Part shown: one piece after another, positions 33,986 through 41,763 of the stretch
Position numbering within the stretch: the first letter of the stretch is position 1
Layout of the letters: every line of letters begins with the position of its first letter
Source: an uncultured Acidobacteriota bacterium
GTDB taxonomy: Bacteria; Acidobacteriota; Vicinamibacteria; Fen-336
Assembly: GCA_902826455.1 (NCBI GenBank)
Contig: CADEEV010000014.1
Location: 40,404 to 104,403, forward strand
DNA: 64,000 nucleotides
Direction: 5' to 3'
Program-made: the position numbers and the translations under genes
The notes under the pieces: generated by a model
What the model was told of the DNA's origin: nothing
Seen by the model: only the letters and a program-made list of their open reading frames with translations
The model's database searches: none

Positions 33986-35299
33986 ATGCTGCTGACGAGT
34001 GCCCTGATCCTCTGGCAGGCCGCCGCGACGGCCAACGACATCCCGCTGCCCGCGCCCGGTGGCGAGCTGCGCCGGGACATCGACGGCGCCGCGTCCCATC
34101 GCTACGCCGTGGACCTCGGCAAGGACGTCGCGTTCGCGGCCACCGTCGTCCAGGAAGGCATCGACCTCGTCGTCGAGGTGCGCGATGCGAGGGAGGCGCT
34201 CCTCCTGCGCCTCGACAGCCCGAACGGCGCCAACGGACCCGAGCCCGTGGCGTGGGTGAGCGGCGCGGGCGGGCGCTTCACGCTCGTCGTCCGCCCCTTC
34301 GCGGCCGCGGGTCCGGCCGGCCGCTATCGCTTGTCGGTCGAGGGGAGCCGCCCGGCCACGAACCGCGACCGCGACCTGATGGCGGCGCGCATCGAGATCG
34401 GCCGGGGCTACGAACGACGCGAGGCCTTCGACTACGCGGCCGCCCGTGCGTCGGGTGAGCGCGGGCTCGAGCTCCTGCAGCGCGCCGCCGGTCCCGACGC
34501 CCTCGAGACGAGCGACGCCTACGACCTGCTCGGCTACGTCTACGACGAGATCGGCCTGTACGACCGGGGCGTCGACATGTTCGCGAGATCCCTCGCGATC
34601 CGGCAGCGCGCCGGGGTCTCGGACGGTTCTCGCCTGGGCACGGAGGCGAACCTCGCCTGGCTGGAGCTCGCCGCCGGGCGCTACGCCGACGCCGAGGCGC
34701 GCTTCCGGTCGCTCGCCGAGCGGCGCGCGAAGGACGGTGGACTCGACGCCGCCGAGAACGCCCTCACGGGCCAGTCGACGGCGCTCGTGCGCCTGGGCCG
34801 CCACGCCGACGCCGAGGCGCTGATGCGCGGCGTCGTGGAGCGCGCCGAGAAGCGCTCGGCGAGCGGAGTCGCGCCCAACTACGCGCTGCGCCAATGGGGC
34901 CTCGCTCTCGCGGGAGCCGGACGGCCCAAGGAAGCCGAAGCCGTCTGCACGCGGGCCTCCAAGCTGCCGCGTCACGACCTCTGGGACGAGTCCGGCCTGG
35001 GCCTCGACCTGCGCTGCCTCGGGACGGCTCTTGCCGCCCAGGGCCGCTTCGCCGAAGCCGAAGCGCGCTTCGGCGACGCCCTCTCCATCTGCACGCGCCT
35101 GCGGGGAGAGGATGCGCTGTGTGCCGCCGACACCCTCGAGGAGCGGGCCCAGGCGTTGGGCGCCGCCGGCGACGCCCGACGCGCACGATCGGACTACGAG
35201 CGCGCGCTCCGCATCCGCAGCGCCGTACTCAGCGAGACGCACCCGCTGATCGCCGACGTGAAGCGCGCCCTCGTGGGGCTCTCCGCGTCGCCGCGCTGA
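33986..35299 (+). CDS. exported TPR-repeat protein
   Basis: A 437-residue protein. An N-terminal signal (LLTSALILWQAAATA) is followed by a small beta domain (about 20-125; HRYAVDLGKDVAFAATVVQ) like a pre-peptidase C-terminal domain, then five or more tetratricopeptide repeats (AYDLLGYVYDEIGLYDRGV, LAWLELAAGRYADAEARF, LGTALAAQGRFAEAEARFG). I chose ATG at 33986, preceded by AGGAGA, because it gives a good signal peptide; the longer frame would translate the promoter. It probably forms a scaffold in the periplasm. Confidence 0.82.
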   Translation: MLLTSALILWQAAATANDIPLPAPGGELRRDIDGAASHRYAVDLGKDVAFAATVVQEGIDLVVEVRDAREALLLRLDSPNGANGPEPVAWVSGAGGRFTLVVRPFAAAGPAGRYRLSVEGSRPATNRDRDLMAARIEIGRGYERREAFDYAAARASGERGLELLQRAAGPDALETSDAYDLLGYVYDEIGLYDRGVDMFARSLAIRQRAGVSDGSRLGTEANLAWLELAAGRYADAEARFRSLAERRAKDGGLDAAENALTGQSTALVRLGRHADAEALMRGVVERAEKRSASGVAPNYALRQWGLALAGAGRPKEAEAVCTRASKLPRHDLWDESGLGLDLRCLGTALAAQGRFAEAEARFGDALSICTRLRGEDALCAADTLEERAQALGAAGDARRARSDYERALRIRSAVLSETHPLIADVKRALVGLSASPR

Positions 35300-35324
35300 T
35301 CCGGTGCGCTTACCTCCGAGGGAA

Positions 35325-35380
35325 TTGAGGCGACGACCTCGGTCTTCCGATACTCCCCGTGCCGTCACTCACGACGGCAC
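35325..35380 (+). promoter_or_regulatory. promoter and hairpin before the AhpD-like gene
   Basis: TTGAGG (35325-35330) and GATACT (35349-35354) are 18 bases apart. They are followed by a perfect 8-base hairpin, GTGCCGTC (35359-35366) with GACGGCAC (35373-35380), which ends just before the AAGGAG ribosome site (35382-35387). It could be an operator or a leader hairpin. Confidence 0.4.
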
Positions 35381-35394
35381 CAAGGAGCTTCCGA

Positions 35395-35952
35395 ATGACC
35401 ACGACGATTCCCGCGTACCCCGTCCACACTCCTGAAACCGCTTCGCCTGCCGGAGCCGATCAGCTCAAGCGCTTGCACGCCGCCGTCGGCGCGATCCCGA
35501 ACCTCGCCGCCACCATGGCCGAATCGCCCGAGCTGCTGGGCGGCTTCCTCGACCTGCGCGAGCGGTACGCGCAGGCCGGTTTCACCGGCGCCGAGATCCA
35601 GGTGCTCTCGATCGTCTCGGCCGTCGAGAACGACTGCGGCTGGTGCGTCGCGTTCCACACGGCCATGGCGCTCAAGGAAGGCGTCTCGCGTGAGAGCGTC
35701 GACGCACTGCGGCGGAAGCAGGACGCCGCGGATCCGCGCCTCGCCGCGCTCGGCGCCTTCGCACGCGCGATGGTGCGTGGCCGCGGCCACGTGGCGCCCG
35801 AGGTCCTCGGCGCGTTCCTGGCCGCCGGCTACTCGCAGCGGCAGGCTCTGGGCGTCGTGCTCGGCATGGGCTTCTCGCTGCTCGCGAACTACGCCGCGCA
35901 CCTCACGCATCCGCCCCTCGACGCGTTCCTGAAGCCGCACGCGTGGGCATAA
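35395..35952 (+). CDS. carboxymuconolactone decarboxylase/AhpD-like peroxidase-domain protein
   Basis: A 185-residue all-helical protein with the redox motif ENDCGWCVAFHTAM, that is CxxC followed by His. This is typical of AhpD-like alkylhydroperoxidase domains and many uncharacterised carboxymuconolactone decarboxylase-family members. A thiol-dependent peroxidase or detoxifying role is likely. The start is ATG at 35395 with AAGGAG eight bases upstream. Its TAA overlaps the ATG of the regulator gene (TAATG), so the two are coupled. Confidence 0.88.
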   Translation: MTTTIPAYPVHTPETASPAGADQLKRLHAAVGAIPNLAATMAESPELLGGFLDLRERYAQAGFTGAEIQVLSIVSAVENDCGWCVAFHTAMALKEGVSRESVDALRRKQDAADPRLAALGAFARAMVRGRGHVAPEVLGAFLAAGYSQRQALGVVLGMGFSLLANYAAHLTHPPLDAFLKPHAWA

Positions 35953-36773
35953 TGTCCGCCATGTCGCACGTCCAGGCGCCGGCCTCGACCGGGATCGGGC
36001 CCCTGCTCCAGTACTGGCGCAAGTCGCGCCGCTTGAGCCAGCTCGATCTCGCCGTCGAGGCCGACGTCTCGGCCCGTCACGTCTCGTTCCTCGAGACGGG
36101 CCGCGCCAAGCCGAGCCGGGAGATGGTGCTGCTCCTGGCCGATGCGCTGCAGGTGCCGCTGCGCGAGCGCAACGCGTTGCTCGGAGCAGCCGGCTTCGCG
36201 CCCCTCTATCGCGAGTCGTCCCTCGACGACCCGCTGCTCGCGCCGATCCGCTCGGCCCTCGACGCGATCCTGCGGCACCAGGAGCCGTACCCGGCGGTCG
36301 TCATGAACCCGCGCTGGGACATCGTCACGGTGAACGACGCCGCGCGGACGTTCTTCGCACGCGCGCTGGCCGGTCGCACGCCCCCCGATGCCGGGAACGT
36401 CCTGCGGCTGTTCTTCCATCCGGACGGCGTGCGGCCGGCCGTGACGAACTGGGAGAGCGTCGCGAAGGCCCTGATCGACCGCCTGCACCGTGAGGCCGTC
36501 GGCGGCGTGCTCGACGACGCCGGCCGCGCGCTGCTCGCGGAGATCCTCGCGTATCCGGGAGTCCCGAAGGAATGGCGCACGCCGGAGCTCGGCACGCCGC
36601 TCGTGCCCGTGCTCCCTGTCAGCTTCGAGGTCGACGGCCAGGCGCTCCACTTCTTCTCGGCGATCACCGTGCTCGGCACGCCGCAGGACGTCACGTTGCA
36701 AGAGCTGCGGATCGAGTGCTTCTTCCCGGCCGACGCCGCCACGGCCGAAGCGACACATCGTCCAGCGCGCTGA
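35952..36773 (+). CDS. XRE-type regulator with MmyB-like ligand-binding domain
   Basis: A 273-residue transcription factor. The helix-turn-helix (about 15-70) contains LLQYWRKSRRLSQLDLAVEA and VSARHVSFLETGRAKPSREM. The rest is a PAS-like MmyB ligand-binding domain (PAVVMNPRWDIVTVNDAART, NVLRLFFHPDGVRP, GTPLVPVLPVSFEVDGQALH), which in known members binds fatty acid or other ligands. The start at ATG 35952 shares one base with the upstream stop. It probably regulates the coupled AhpD-like gene. Confidence 0.88.
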   Translation: MSAMSHVQAPASTGIGPLLQYWRKSRRLSQLDLAVEADVSARHVSFLETGRAKPSREMVLLLADALQVPLRERNALLGAAGFAPLYRESSLDDPLLAPIRSALDAILRHQEPYPAVVMNPRWDIVTVNDAARTFFARALAGRTPPDAGNVLRLFFHPDGVRPAVTNWESVAKALIDRLHREAVGGVLDDAGRALLAEILAYPGVPKEWRTPELGTPLVPVLPVSFEVDGQALHFFSAITVLGTPQDVTLQELRIECFFPADAATAEATHRPAR

Positions 36774-36855
36774 TTTTTGTTCCGCAAAGGCTTCCGGATT
36801 CCCGGGAAAGGCACGCCGGCTCCTCCGGGCGTAGCTTGGAATGGAGGAGGCGATC

Positions 36856-37161
36856 GTGCTCGAACTCAGACCGTCCTGCGAGAACTGCAACGTGGCGCTG
36901 CCGCCCGCGTCCCTGGAGGCGCGCATCTGCACGTACGAGTGCACGTTCTGCGCGACGTGCGTCGACCGGCTCGGGAACGTCTGCCCGAACTGCGGCGGCG
37001 GCTTCGTGCCCCGGCCGGTTCGGCCCGTGCGGAACTGGAAGGGCGACAACTATCTGGGCAAGGACCCCGCGAGCACGAAGATCCGGCATCGGCCGGTCGA
37101 CCTCGACGAACACCGCCGATTCTCGGCACAGATCCGGGCCTTGCGGCCCGAGGAGAGATAG
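36856..37161 (+). CDS. DUF1272 zinc-ribbon-like small protein
   Basis: A 101-residue protein of the DUF1272 family. The core LELRPSCENCN, EARICTYECTFCATCVD and VCPNCGGGFVPRP contains four CxxC-like knuckles likely to bind two zincs. The function is unknown. I start it at GTG 36856 because AGGAGG lies seven bases before it and family members begin at that Leu; ATG at 36841 is an in-frame alternative. The OsmC gene follows after 4 bases. Confidence 0.85.
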   Translation: MLELRPSCENCNVALPPASLEARICTYECTFCATCVDRLGNVCPNCGGGFVPRPVRPVRNWKGDNYLGKDPASTKIRHRPVDLDEHRRFSAQIRALRPEER

Positions 37162-37165
37162 ATCG

Positions 37166-37678
37166 ATGGACGCAGCAACGCTCGCGGGCCGCCAGGCCCC
37201 GCTCAAGGAACGCTACAAGAAGGACGCGGACGCCGCACTGCTCACGCTGAAGGCGCGCGGCGCTCTCGAGGCTCTCGACGTGACGTGCAAGGTCGAGACG
37301 GGCCGAGGCCTCGCGGTCGCCGGCTTGCACAGGAAGGTCGGCGGCTCGGGCCTCCAGCTCTGCTCGGGCGACATGCTGCTCGAGGCGCTCATCGCCTGTG
37401 CCGGCGTCGCGATGAAGGCGGCGGCGACGCTCCTCGAGATCCCCATCGAGAAGGCCGAGGTCTTCGCCGAGGGCGACGTGGACCTGCGCGGCGCGCTCGG
37501 CGTCACCGAGGGCGTGCGCGTCGGCTTCGAGGAGATCCGGCTGCGCTTCGACGTGAAGTCGACGGCCTCGAAGGAGCAGCTCGACGCGCTGCTGGCGCTC
37601 ACGGAGAGCTACTGCGTCGTGTTCGACACCTTGCGCCAGGGGCCGAAACTGGACGTGCAGCTCACGCGCAGCGCCTAG
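37166..37678 (+). CDS. OsmC/Ohr family protein
   Basis: A 170-residue protein with the OsmC fold. The redox Cys helix is QLCSGDMLLEALIACAGVAM, containing two cysteines spaced as in OsmC/Ohr peroxide reductases, and the last part (SYCVVFDTLRQGPKLDV) contains a third. It probably protects against organic or thiol peroxides. AGGAGAG lies ahead of the ATG at 37166. Its stop TAG forms a CTAG shared with the convergent propeller gene's stop. Confidence 0.82.
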   Translation: MDAATLAGRQAPLKERYKKDADAALLTLKARGALEALDVTCKVETGRGLAVAGLHRKVGGSGLQLCSGDMLLEALIACAGVAMKAAATLLEIPIEKAEVFAEGDVDLRGALGVTEGVRVGFEEIRLRFDVKSTASKEQLDALLALTESYCVVFDTLRQGPKLDVQLTRSA

Positions 37679-38703
37679 CGCCCCGGGCTTCGCTGCACCG
37701 GCGAGTAGGTCACGCCGTCGGGGCTCTCCTGCACCTCGACGCGGCCGAGGGTCTCTCCGGACACGAGATCGAGCACCAGCACCGAGTCGTCGTTGCGCAC
37801 CGTCACGAACGCGTGGCGGTTGTCGGGGTGCGGGAACACGCCCGCCGTCGACGGGTCGGCGACCTTCGTCAGCCCCAGCTTGATCGACTTCACGAGGCTC
37901 TGGCGCTCGGTGTCGGCTATGACCAGAGAGGACGCCTCGGCGTGGGGGATCAAGGCGAACTTCCCGTCGGGCGTGAACTGCACGCGGTAGGGGAAGCCCG
38001 GTGACGCGAGGTGCTTGACCACCTCGAGCGACGTCGTGTCGATGATCGAGATCGTGTCCTCGGCGCGGTTGCCCGCCCAGACCCAGCGGCCGTCCGGCGT
38101 GACGCCGACGCCTTCGCATTCCTTGCCGGTCTTGACGTCCTTCAGCTTCGCGCCGGTCTGGAAGTCGAACGCGCTGACGCTTCCGTCGCGCATGTTCGAG
38201 GAATACAGGCGGGTACGGTCGGTCGAGAGCGCCAGCATGTGGGACAGGCCCGCGTTCGTCCGGAACACGCGCTCGATCGCTCCCGACTCCACGTTGACCA
38301 GCAGCAGCGCCTGGTTCGCTTCCGACGTGACCACCACGCGGGTCGAATCCACCCAGCGCACGTCGTGGGGAGAGCGGTACTCGCCGAGATCGATGGTCCG
38401 GATCGTGTCGCCGCTCGGCAGCCCGATCAGGCTGAGGGACTTCTGCGGCCCGACCCCCGGCTTGTTGTAGTTGGTCACGATCACCGAGCGGCCGTCGGGC
38501 GCCGCCGCGGCCTCGTGGGGACCGCCGACGACCGGGACGTGGCGATACGCCTGCATCGTGCCCAGGTCGACGAGCGTGACGGAGTCGGACTGCTGGTTCA
38601 CGACGACCACGGTGCCGGTGAGCTTGACCCGCCGGCCGGGAGTCTCCGCGGTCGACGACGAGGGAATCGCGACGAGGGCGGCCACGAGGAGGTATCGGAG
38701 CAT
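37675..38703 (-). CDS. exported YncE-type beta-propeller protein
   Basis: A 342-residue protein with a signal peptide (LLVAALVAIPSSSTAETP) and repeated 40-45-residue propeller blades: VNQQSDSVTLVDLGTMQ, GRSVIVTNYNK, TRVVVTSEANQALLLVNVESG, DGRWVWAGNRAEDTISIID, DGKFALIPHAEASSLVIAD. It is a YVTN/YncE-like seven-blade fold with unknown ligand. ATG at 38703 is preferred to GTG at 38715, which only adds four residues before the signal. Its start lies 88 bases from the MarR promoter. Confidence 0.82.
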   Translation of the reverse strand: MLRYLLVAALVAIPSSSTAETPGRRVKLTGTVVVVNQQSDSVTLVDLGTMQAYRHVPVVGGPHEAAAAPDGRSVIVTNYNKPGVGPQKSLSLIGLPSGDTIRTIDLGEYRSPHDVRWVDSTRVVVTSEANQALLLVNVESGAIERVFRTNAGLSHMLALSTDRTRLYSSNMRDGSVSAFDFQTGAKLKDVKTGKECEGVGVTPDGRWVWAGNRAEDTISIIDTTSLEVVKHLASPGFPYRVQFTPDGKFALIPHAEASSLVIADTERQSLVKSIKLGLTKVADPSTAGVFPHPDNRHAFVTVRNDDSVLVLDLVSGETLGRVEVQESPDGVTYSPVQRSPGR

Positions 38704-38790
38704 AGGCCGCGACACTAGTTCCCTGCCCGCGCTCCCGCAAGCCGATTGTGACGAGCGGCGGAGGGGAGCCTCGAAGGCCCGTCAAACCGG

Positions 38791-38819
38791 TTGACAAACG
38801 CACGGTCGATTCCTATAGT
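38791..38819 (+). promoter_or_regulatory. promoter of the MarR-arsM module
   Basis: TTGACA (38791-38796) and TATAGT (38814-38819) are 17 bases apart, close to consensus. Transcription would start at about 38827, only a few bases before the ATG at 38834, so the regulator is read from a nearly leaderless message. Confidence 0.7.
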
Positions 38820-38833
38820 TGGCACTGACAACA
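38816..38833. promoter_or_regulatory. operator site 1, MarR autoregulatory
   Basis: TAGTTGGCACTGACAACA overlaps the -10 box and ends at the base before the regulator's ATG. It has inverted GTTG/CAAC arms. A near-identical site (15 of 18 bases) precedes arsM at 39381-39398. Confidence 0.65.
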
Positions 38834-39361
38834 ATGCAGGGCGCTCGAGCCAAGTCCGTGACCGCCCGCAAGGAGCCGGAGGCCGAGCTCCAGGCGGACG
38901 CCGAGAACCTCTACGCCGCCCTCTCGGAGCTGGTACGCGTCTACCAGTTCCGCGACCGCGACCGGATCTGCTGCCACGACGTCTCCGTGACCCAGTGCTA
39001 CGCGCTGGAGGCGCTGGTGCGTCGAGGGCCGAGCGGTCTCAACGAGCTGGCCGCGGACCTGTTCCTCGACAAGAGCACGGCGAGCCGCGTCGTCGCGACG
39101 CTCGAGCGCAAGGGCTACGTGGCGCGGGTGGCTCACTCGGAGGACCGGCGGGCGGTCGTCCTGACCGTCACCGCGGCCGGCAAGCGGCTGCACGACCGCA
39201 TCCGCAAGGACCTGGTGTCGGAGGAGCGGGCCCTTCTCGCGGACTTCGAGCCCGAGGTGCGGAAGGCCGCGCCCAAGCTCCTGCTGCGCCTGGCGCGCGC
39301 CGCCATGAGCCGCACGGGCCGCGGTGGCGCCGCCGTGTGTTGCCCGACGAAGCCGGAATGA
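38834..39361 (+). CDS. thiol-rich MarR-family regulator, probable arsenic sensor
   Basis: A 175-residue winged-helix regulator. The MarR fold is clear: LNELAADLFLDKSTASRVVATL is the recognition region, with a wing AHSEDRRAVVLTVTAAG. Unusually, three cysteines cluster in RICCHDVSVTQCYAL (C46, C47, C55), and a further pair lies near the end (C169-C170, AVCCPTK). Vicinal thiols of this kind bind As(III) in other sensors, and arsM and arsC follow directly. I infer an arsenite-responsive repressor that regulates itself and arsM through matched operators. I chose ATG at 38834; the upstream TTG codon is part of the operator. Confidence 0.85.
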   Translation: MQGARAKSVTARKEPEAELQADAENLYAALSELVRVYQFRDRDRICCHDVSVTQCYALEALVRRGPSGLNELAADLFLDKSTASRVVATLERKGYVARVAHSEDRRAVVLTVTAAGKRLHDRIRKDLVSEERALLADFEPEVRKAAPKLLLRLARAAMSRTGRGGAAVCCPTKPE

Positions 39362-39380
39362 ACGTCGCACGTGTCGCCGA

Positions 39381-39398
39381 TAGTTGGTACTGACAATC
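39381..39398. promoter_or_regulatory. operator site 2, upstream of arsM
   Basis: TAGTTGGTACTGACAATC matches the site at the MarR start in 15 of 18 positions and is likewise embedded in a -10-like GATAGT (39379-39384). It lies 14 bases before the arsM ATG and just before the GGGAGG ribosome site. The -35 region is weak. Confidence 0.65.
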
Positions 39399-39412
39399 AA
39401 GGGAGGTCGAGA

Positions 39413-40249
39413 ATGGACGTGAAGGAAGCCGTCAAGGCCAAGTACGGCGCCGCGGCGCTCCAGGTCGACGCCGGAAAGATCGGATGCTGCGGGCCGTCGG
39501 CGGACGCGTCGACGGGATGCGATCCGATCACCAGCAATCTCTACGGCGAGCGCGAGGCCTCGGAAGTTCCCGAGGCGGCCATGCGGGCGTCGCTCGGCTG
39601 CGGCAACCCGACGGCGCTCGCCGCGCTACGCGAAGGCGAAGTCGTTCTCGACCTGGGCAGCGGCGGCGGCATCGACGTGTTGCTCTCGGCGCGCCGTGTC
39701 GCTCCTGGCGGAAAAGCCTACGGCCTCGATACGACCGACGAGATGCTGGCCCTAGCGGAAGAGAACAAGCGCAAGAGCGGCCTCACGAACGTCGAGTTCC
39801 TCCGCGGGGACATCGAGAACATCCCGCTTCCCGACGGCAGCGTCGACGTCGTCATCTCCAACTGCGTGATCAACCTGTCGAGCGACAAGGACCAGGTGTT
39901 GCGCGAAGCGTTCCGCGTGCTGAAGCCCGGCGGTCGCTTCGCCGTCAGCGACGTCGTCGTCCAGGGCGAGCTCCCGCCGGCGGTACGCCGCTCGATGGAG
40001 CTCTGGGTGGGATGTGTAGCGGGGGCGCTCCACGAGACCGACTATCGGCAGAAGCTGACGGCCGCCGGTTTCAAGGACGTCGACGTGGAGGTGACGCGCG
40101 TCTACGACCTCGCCGACGCCCGGGCGTTCCTGGCGTCCGAAGGCGTGGACCTGGCGGCGCTCGCCGGAGAGGTCGCGGGCAAGGTCGTGAGCGCCTTCGT
40201 CCGCGCCAGCAAGCCCGCGGCGTGCTGCGGTCCCCGCTGCTGCTCGTAG
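39413..40249 (+). CDS. arsM: arsenite S-adenosylmethyltransferase ArsM
   Basis: A 278-residue SAM methyltransferase that methylates As(III). SAM motif I is VVLDLGSGGGIDVLLSARRV, then YGLDTTDEML and DIENIPLPDGSVDVVISNC. The arsenic-binding cysteines are where ArsM has them: an N-terminal group (C25, C26, C36), C63 in SLGCGNP, one in ISNCVINLS and one in VGCVAGAL. A Cys-rich tail (AACCGPRCC) is also present. ATG at 39413 follows GGGAGG. It lies between the MarR sensor and arsC, giving a detoxification unit without an efflux pump in this window. Confidence 0.95.
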   Translation: MDVKEAVKAKYGAAALQVDAGKIGCCGPSADASTGCDPITSNLYGEREASEVPEAAMRASLGCGNPTALAALREGEVVLDLGSGGGIDVLLSARRVAPGGKAYGLDTTDEMLALAEENKRKSGLTNVEFLRGDIENIPLPDGSVDVVISNCVINLSSDKDQVLREAFRVLKPGGRFAVSDVVVQGELPPAVRRSMELWVGCVAGALHETDYRQKLTAAGFKDVDVEVTRVYDLADARAFLASEGVDLAALAGEVAGKVVSAFVRASKPAACCGPRCCS

Positions 40250-40258
40250 ATCCCAGCC

Positions 40259-40750
40259 ATGCGGACCTCGAACGTCTTGTTCCTCTGCACGGGCAACTCG
40301 GCCCGCAGCGTGATGGCCGAAGCGCTGCTCAATGCTCGTGGCCAGGGGCGATTCCAGGCGTACAGCGCGGGCAGCCATCCGAAGGGAGAAGTGCACCCGC
40401 TGACTCTGGCGACGCTGGACCGTGCCGGCCTGTCGACACGGGGACTGCGGAGCAAGAGCTGGAAGGAGTTCTCCGGCCCGGAGGCACCGCGGCTCGACTT
40501 CGTGTTCACGGTCTGCGGCAACGCCGCCAATGAACCATGTCCGTACTGGTCGGGCCATCCGGTGACCGCTCATTGGGGCGTTGACGATCCGGCCTCGGTG
40601 GACGGTGCCCAGGGCGAAAAGGAACGCGCGTTTCAGCGAGCTTTCATGGCTCTGGACGCTCGCGTCCAACGGTTCGTCGCTCTGCCCTTGGCAACCCTCG
40701 AGGCGCCAGCGCTCTTGGAGAAGCTGGGAGAGATCGGACGAGGCGGGTGA
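40259..40750 (+). CDS. arsC: arsenate reductase ArsC, low-molecular-weight phosphatase type
   Basis: A 163-residue enzyme reducing As(V) to As(III). The P-loop VLFLCTGNSARSVMAEALL holds the nucleophilic Cys, and the resolving pair appears in FVFTVCGNAANEPCPYW, as in thioredoxin-linked ArsC. GHPVTAHWGVDDPA is also characteristic. It begins 9 bases after arsM, so the product As(III) would be passed to ArsM for methylation. Confidence 0.93.
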   Translation: MRTSNVLFLCTGNSARSVMAEALLNARGQGRFQAYSAGSHPKGEVHPLTLATLDRAGLSTRGLRSKSWKEFSGPEAPRLDFVFTVCGNAANEPCPYWSGHPVTAHWGVDDPASVDGAQGEKERAFQRAFMALDARVQRFVALPLATLEAPALLEKLGEIGRGG

Positions 40751-40780
40751 CCCTCGGCGGATCGCCAGCCACGCCCGCCG

Positions 40781-41617
40781 CTAAGGCGTCATCAGCCGGG
40801 TGAACGAGACCGAGGCCAGTTTTCGAGCGCCGCCCTCCTGCACATAGACCTCCGTGACCACGAACGGATTGACGACTTCGTTGCCGCCGACCACCGCCGT
40901 CAGGCGGATCCTGTTCAGAAGGATGGCCGTCGTCCCCAGCACCTGCACGGACGCTTCCTGAATCTCCGCCTGCTTGTACTGGATCATCCCGCTCTTGATG
41001 ACGTCGAGCTCCTGGCTCTTCGACATGGTGCCGCCCATGTGAACGAAGACCGCCTTGTCATGGAAGAGGGCAGACAGCGCCTCGACGTTGCGCTCGGCCA
41101 TCCAGCGCCACTTGTCCTTGGACAGGGTGAGGATCTCCTGCTCCACCTTCGCCGGCTCTTCGGCCAATGGCGCGGGCCCCTCCGCAGGCGGCGTCACGAG
41201 CCTCGTGAATGACAGGGATGTGAGCTTCCAGGCACCGTCGACCCTCACATAGACCTCGGTGACGGTGAACGGGCTGACGGCGTCGGCCCCACGAACCACC
41301 GCCACCAGCTTGATCTTGTTGAGGACGGTGGCCGTCGTTCCCACGAAGCGGACCGACGACTCCTCGATCTGCGCTTCCTTGTACTGGATGTCGCCCGTTC
41401 GGATGACCTCGAGTTCCTGGCTCTTGGTCAGCGTACGGCTCATGTGCACGAAGACCGCTTCGTCGGCGAAGAGCTTGCCAAGGGCGTCCATGTTGCGCTC
41501 GGCCATCCACCGCCACTTGTCCCTGGAGAGGCCGAGGACTTCCTGCTCCGGTGTCGTGGGGGAGCCAGCCTGAGCGCCGACCAGGAGCATGCAGAGTCCG
41601 AGAATCATCGCGTTCAT
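40781..41617 (-). CDS. exported protein with tandem SnoaL/DUF4440-like domains
   Basis: A 278-residue protein with a signal peptide (MILGLCMLLVGAQAG) and two consecutive, strongly similar domains of about 120 residues. Each starts with DKWRWMAERN, has AVFVHM and KSQEL in the middle, and ends FTRL(V/M)TP. By eye they are about 60% identical, so this is a recent internal duplication. The NTF2-like fold resembles SnoaL or DUF4440 proteins. No catalytic assignment is possible. GGAGG precedes the ATG at 41617. Confidence 0.8.
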   Translation of the reverse strand: MNAMILGLCMLLVGAQAGSPTTPEQEVLGLSRDKWRWMAERNMDALGKLFADEAVFVHMSRTLTKSQELEVIRTGDIQYKEAQIEESSVRFVGTTATVLNKIKLVAVVRGADAVSPFTVTEVYVRVDGAWKLTSLSFTRLVTPPAEGPAPLAEEPAKVEQEILTLSKDKWRWMAERNVEALSALFHDKAVFVHMGGTMSKSQELDVIKSGMIQYKQAEIQEASVQVLGTTAILLNRIRLTAVVGGNEVVNPFVVTEVYVQEGGARKLASVSFTRLMTP

Positions 41618-41763
41618 GGGGGGCGCCTCCCTTGTCTGCGGCCTACAGTACCCGCACGTCTCCGCCGCACCTTGCCTATTCCTACTAAAAAGGCAGGACG
41701 CCGATGCGAGAAGTCCGTAGGTTTCGGCAAGCCGTCGCCTGCGGCTCCCTGTAGCATTGCCCC

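Noticed and set aside
36841..36855. ATG start for the DUF1272 protein
   Set aside because: The ATGGAGGAGG sequence works better as the ribosome site for GTG 36856, where family members begin. It is kept as an alternative.
36774..36855. Possible terminator after the MmyB-like regulator
   Set aside because: A short T-run follows the stop, but no stable stem precedes it; the GC-rich segments do not pair well.
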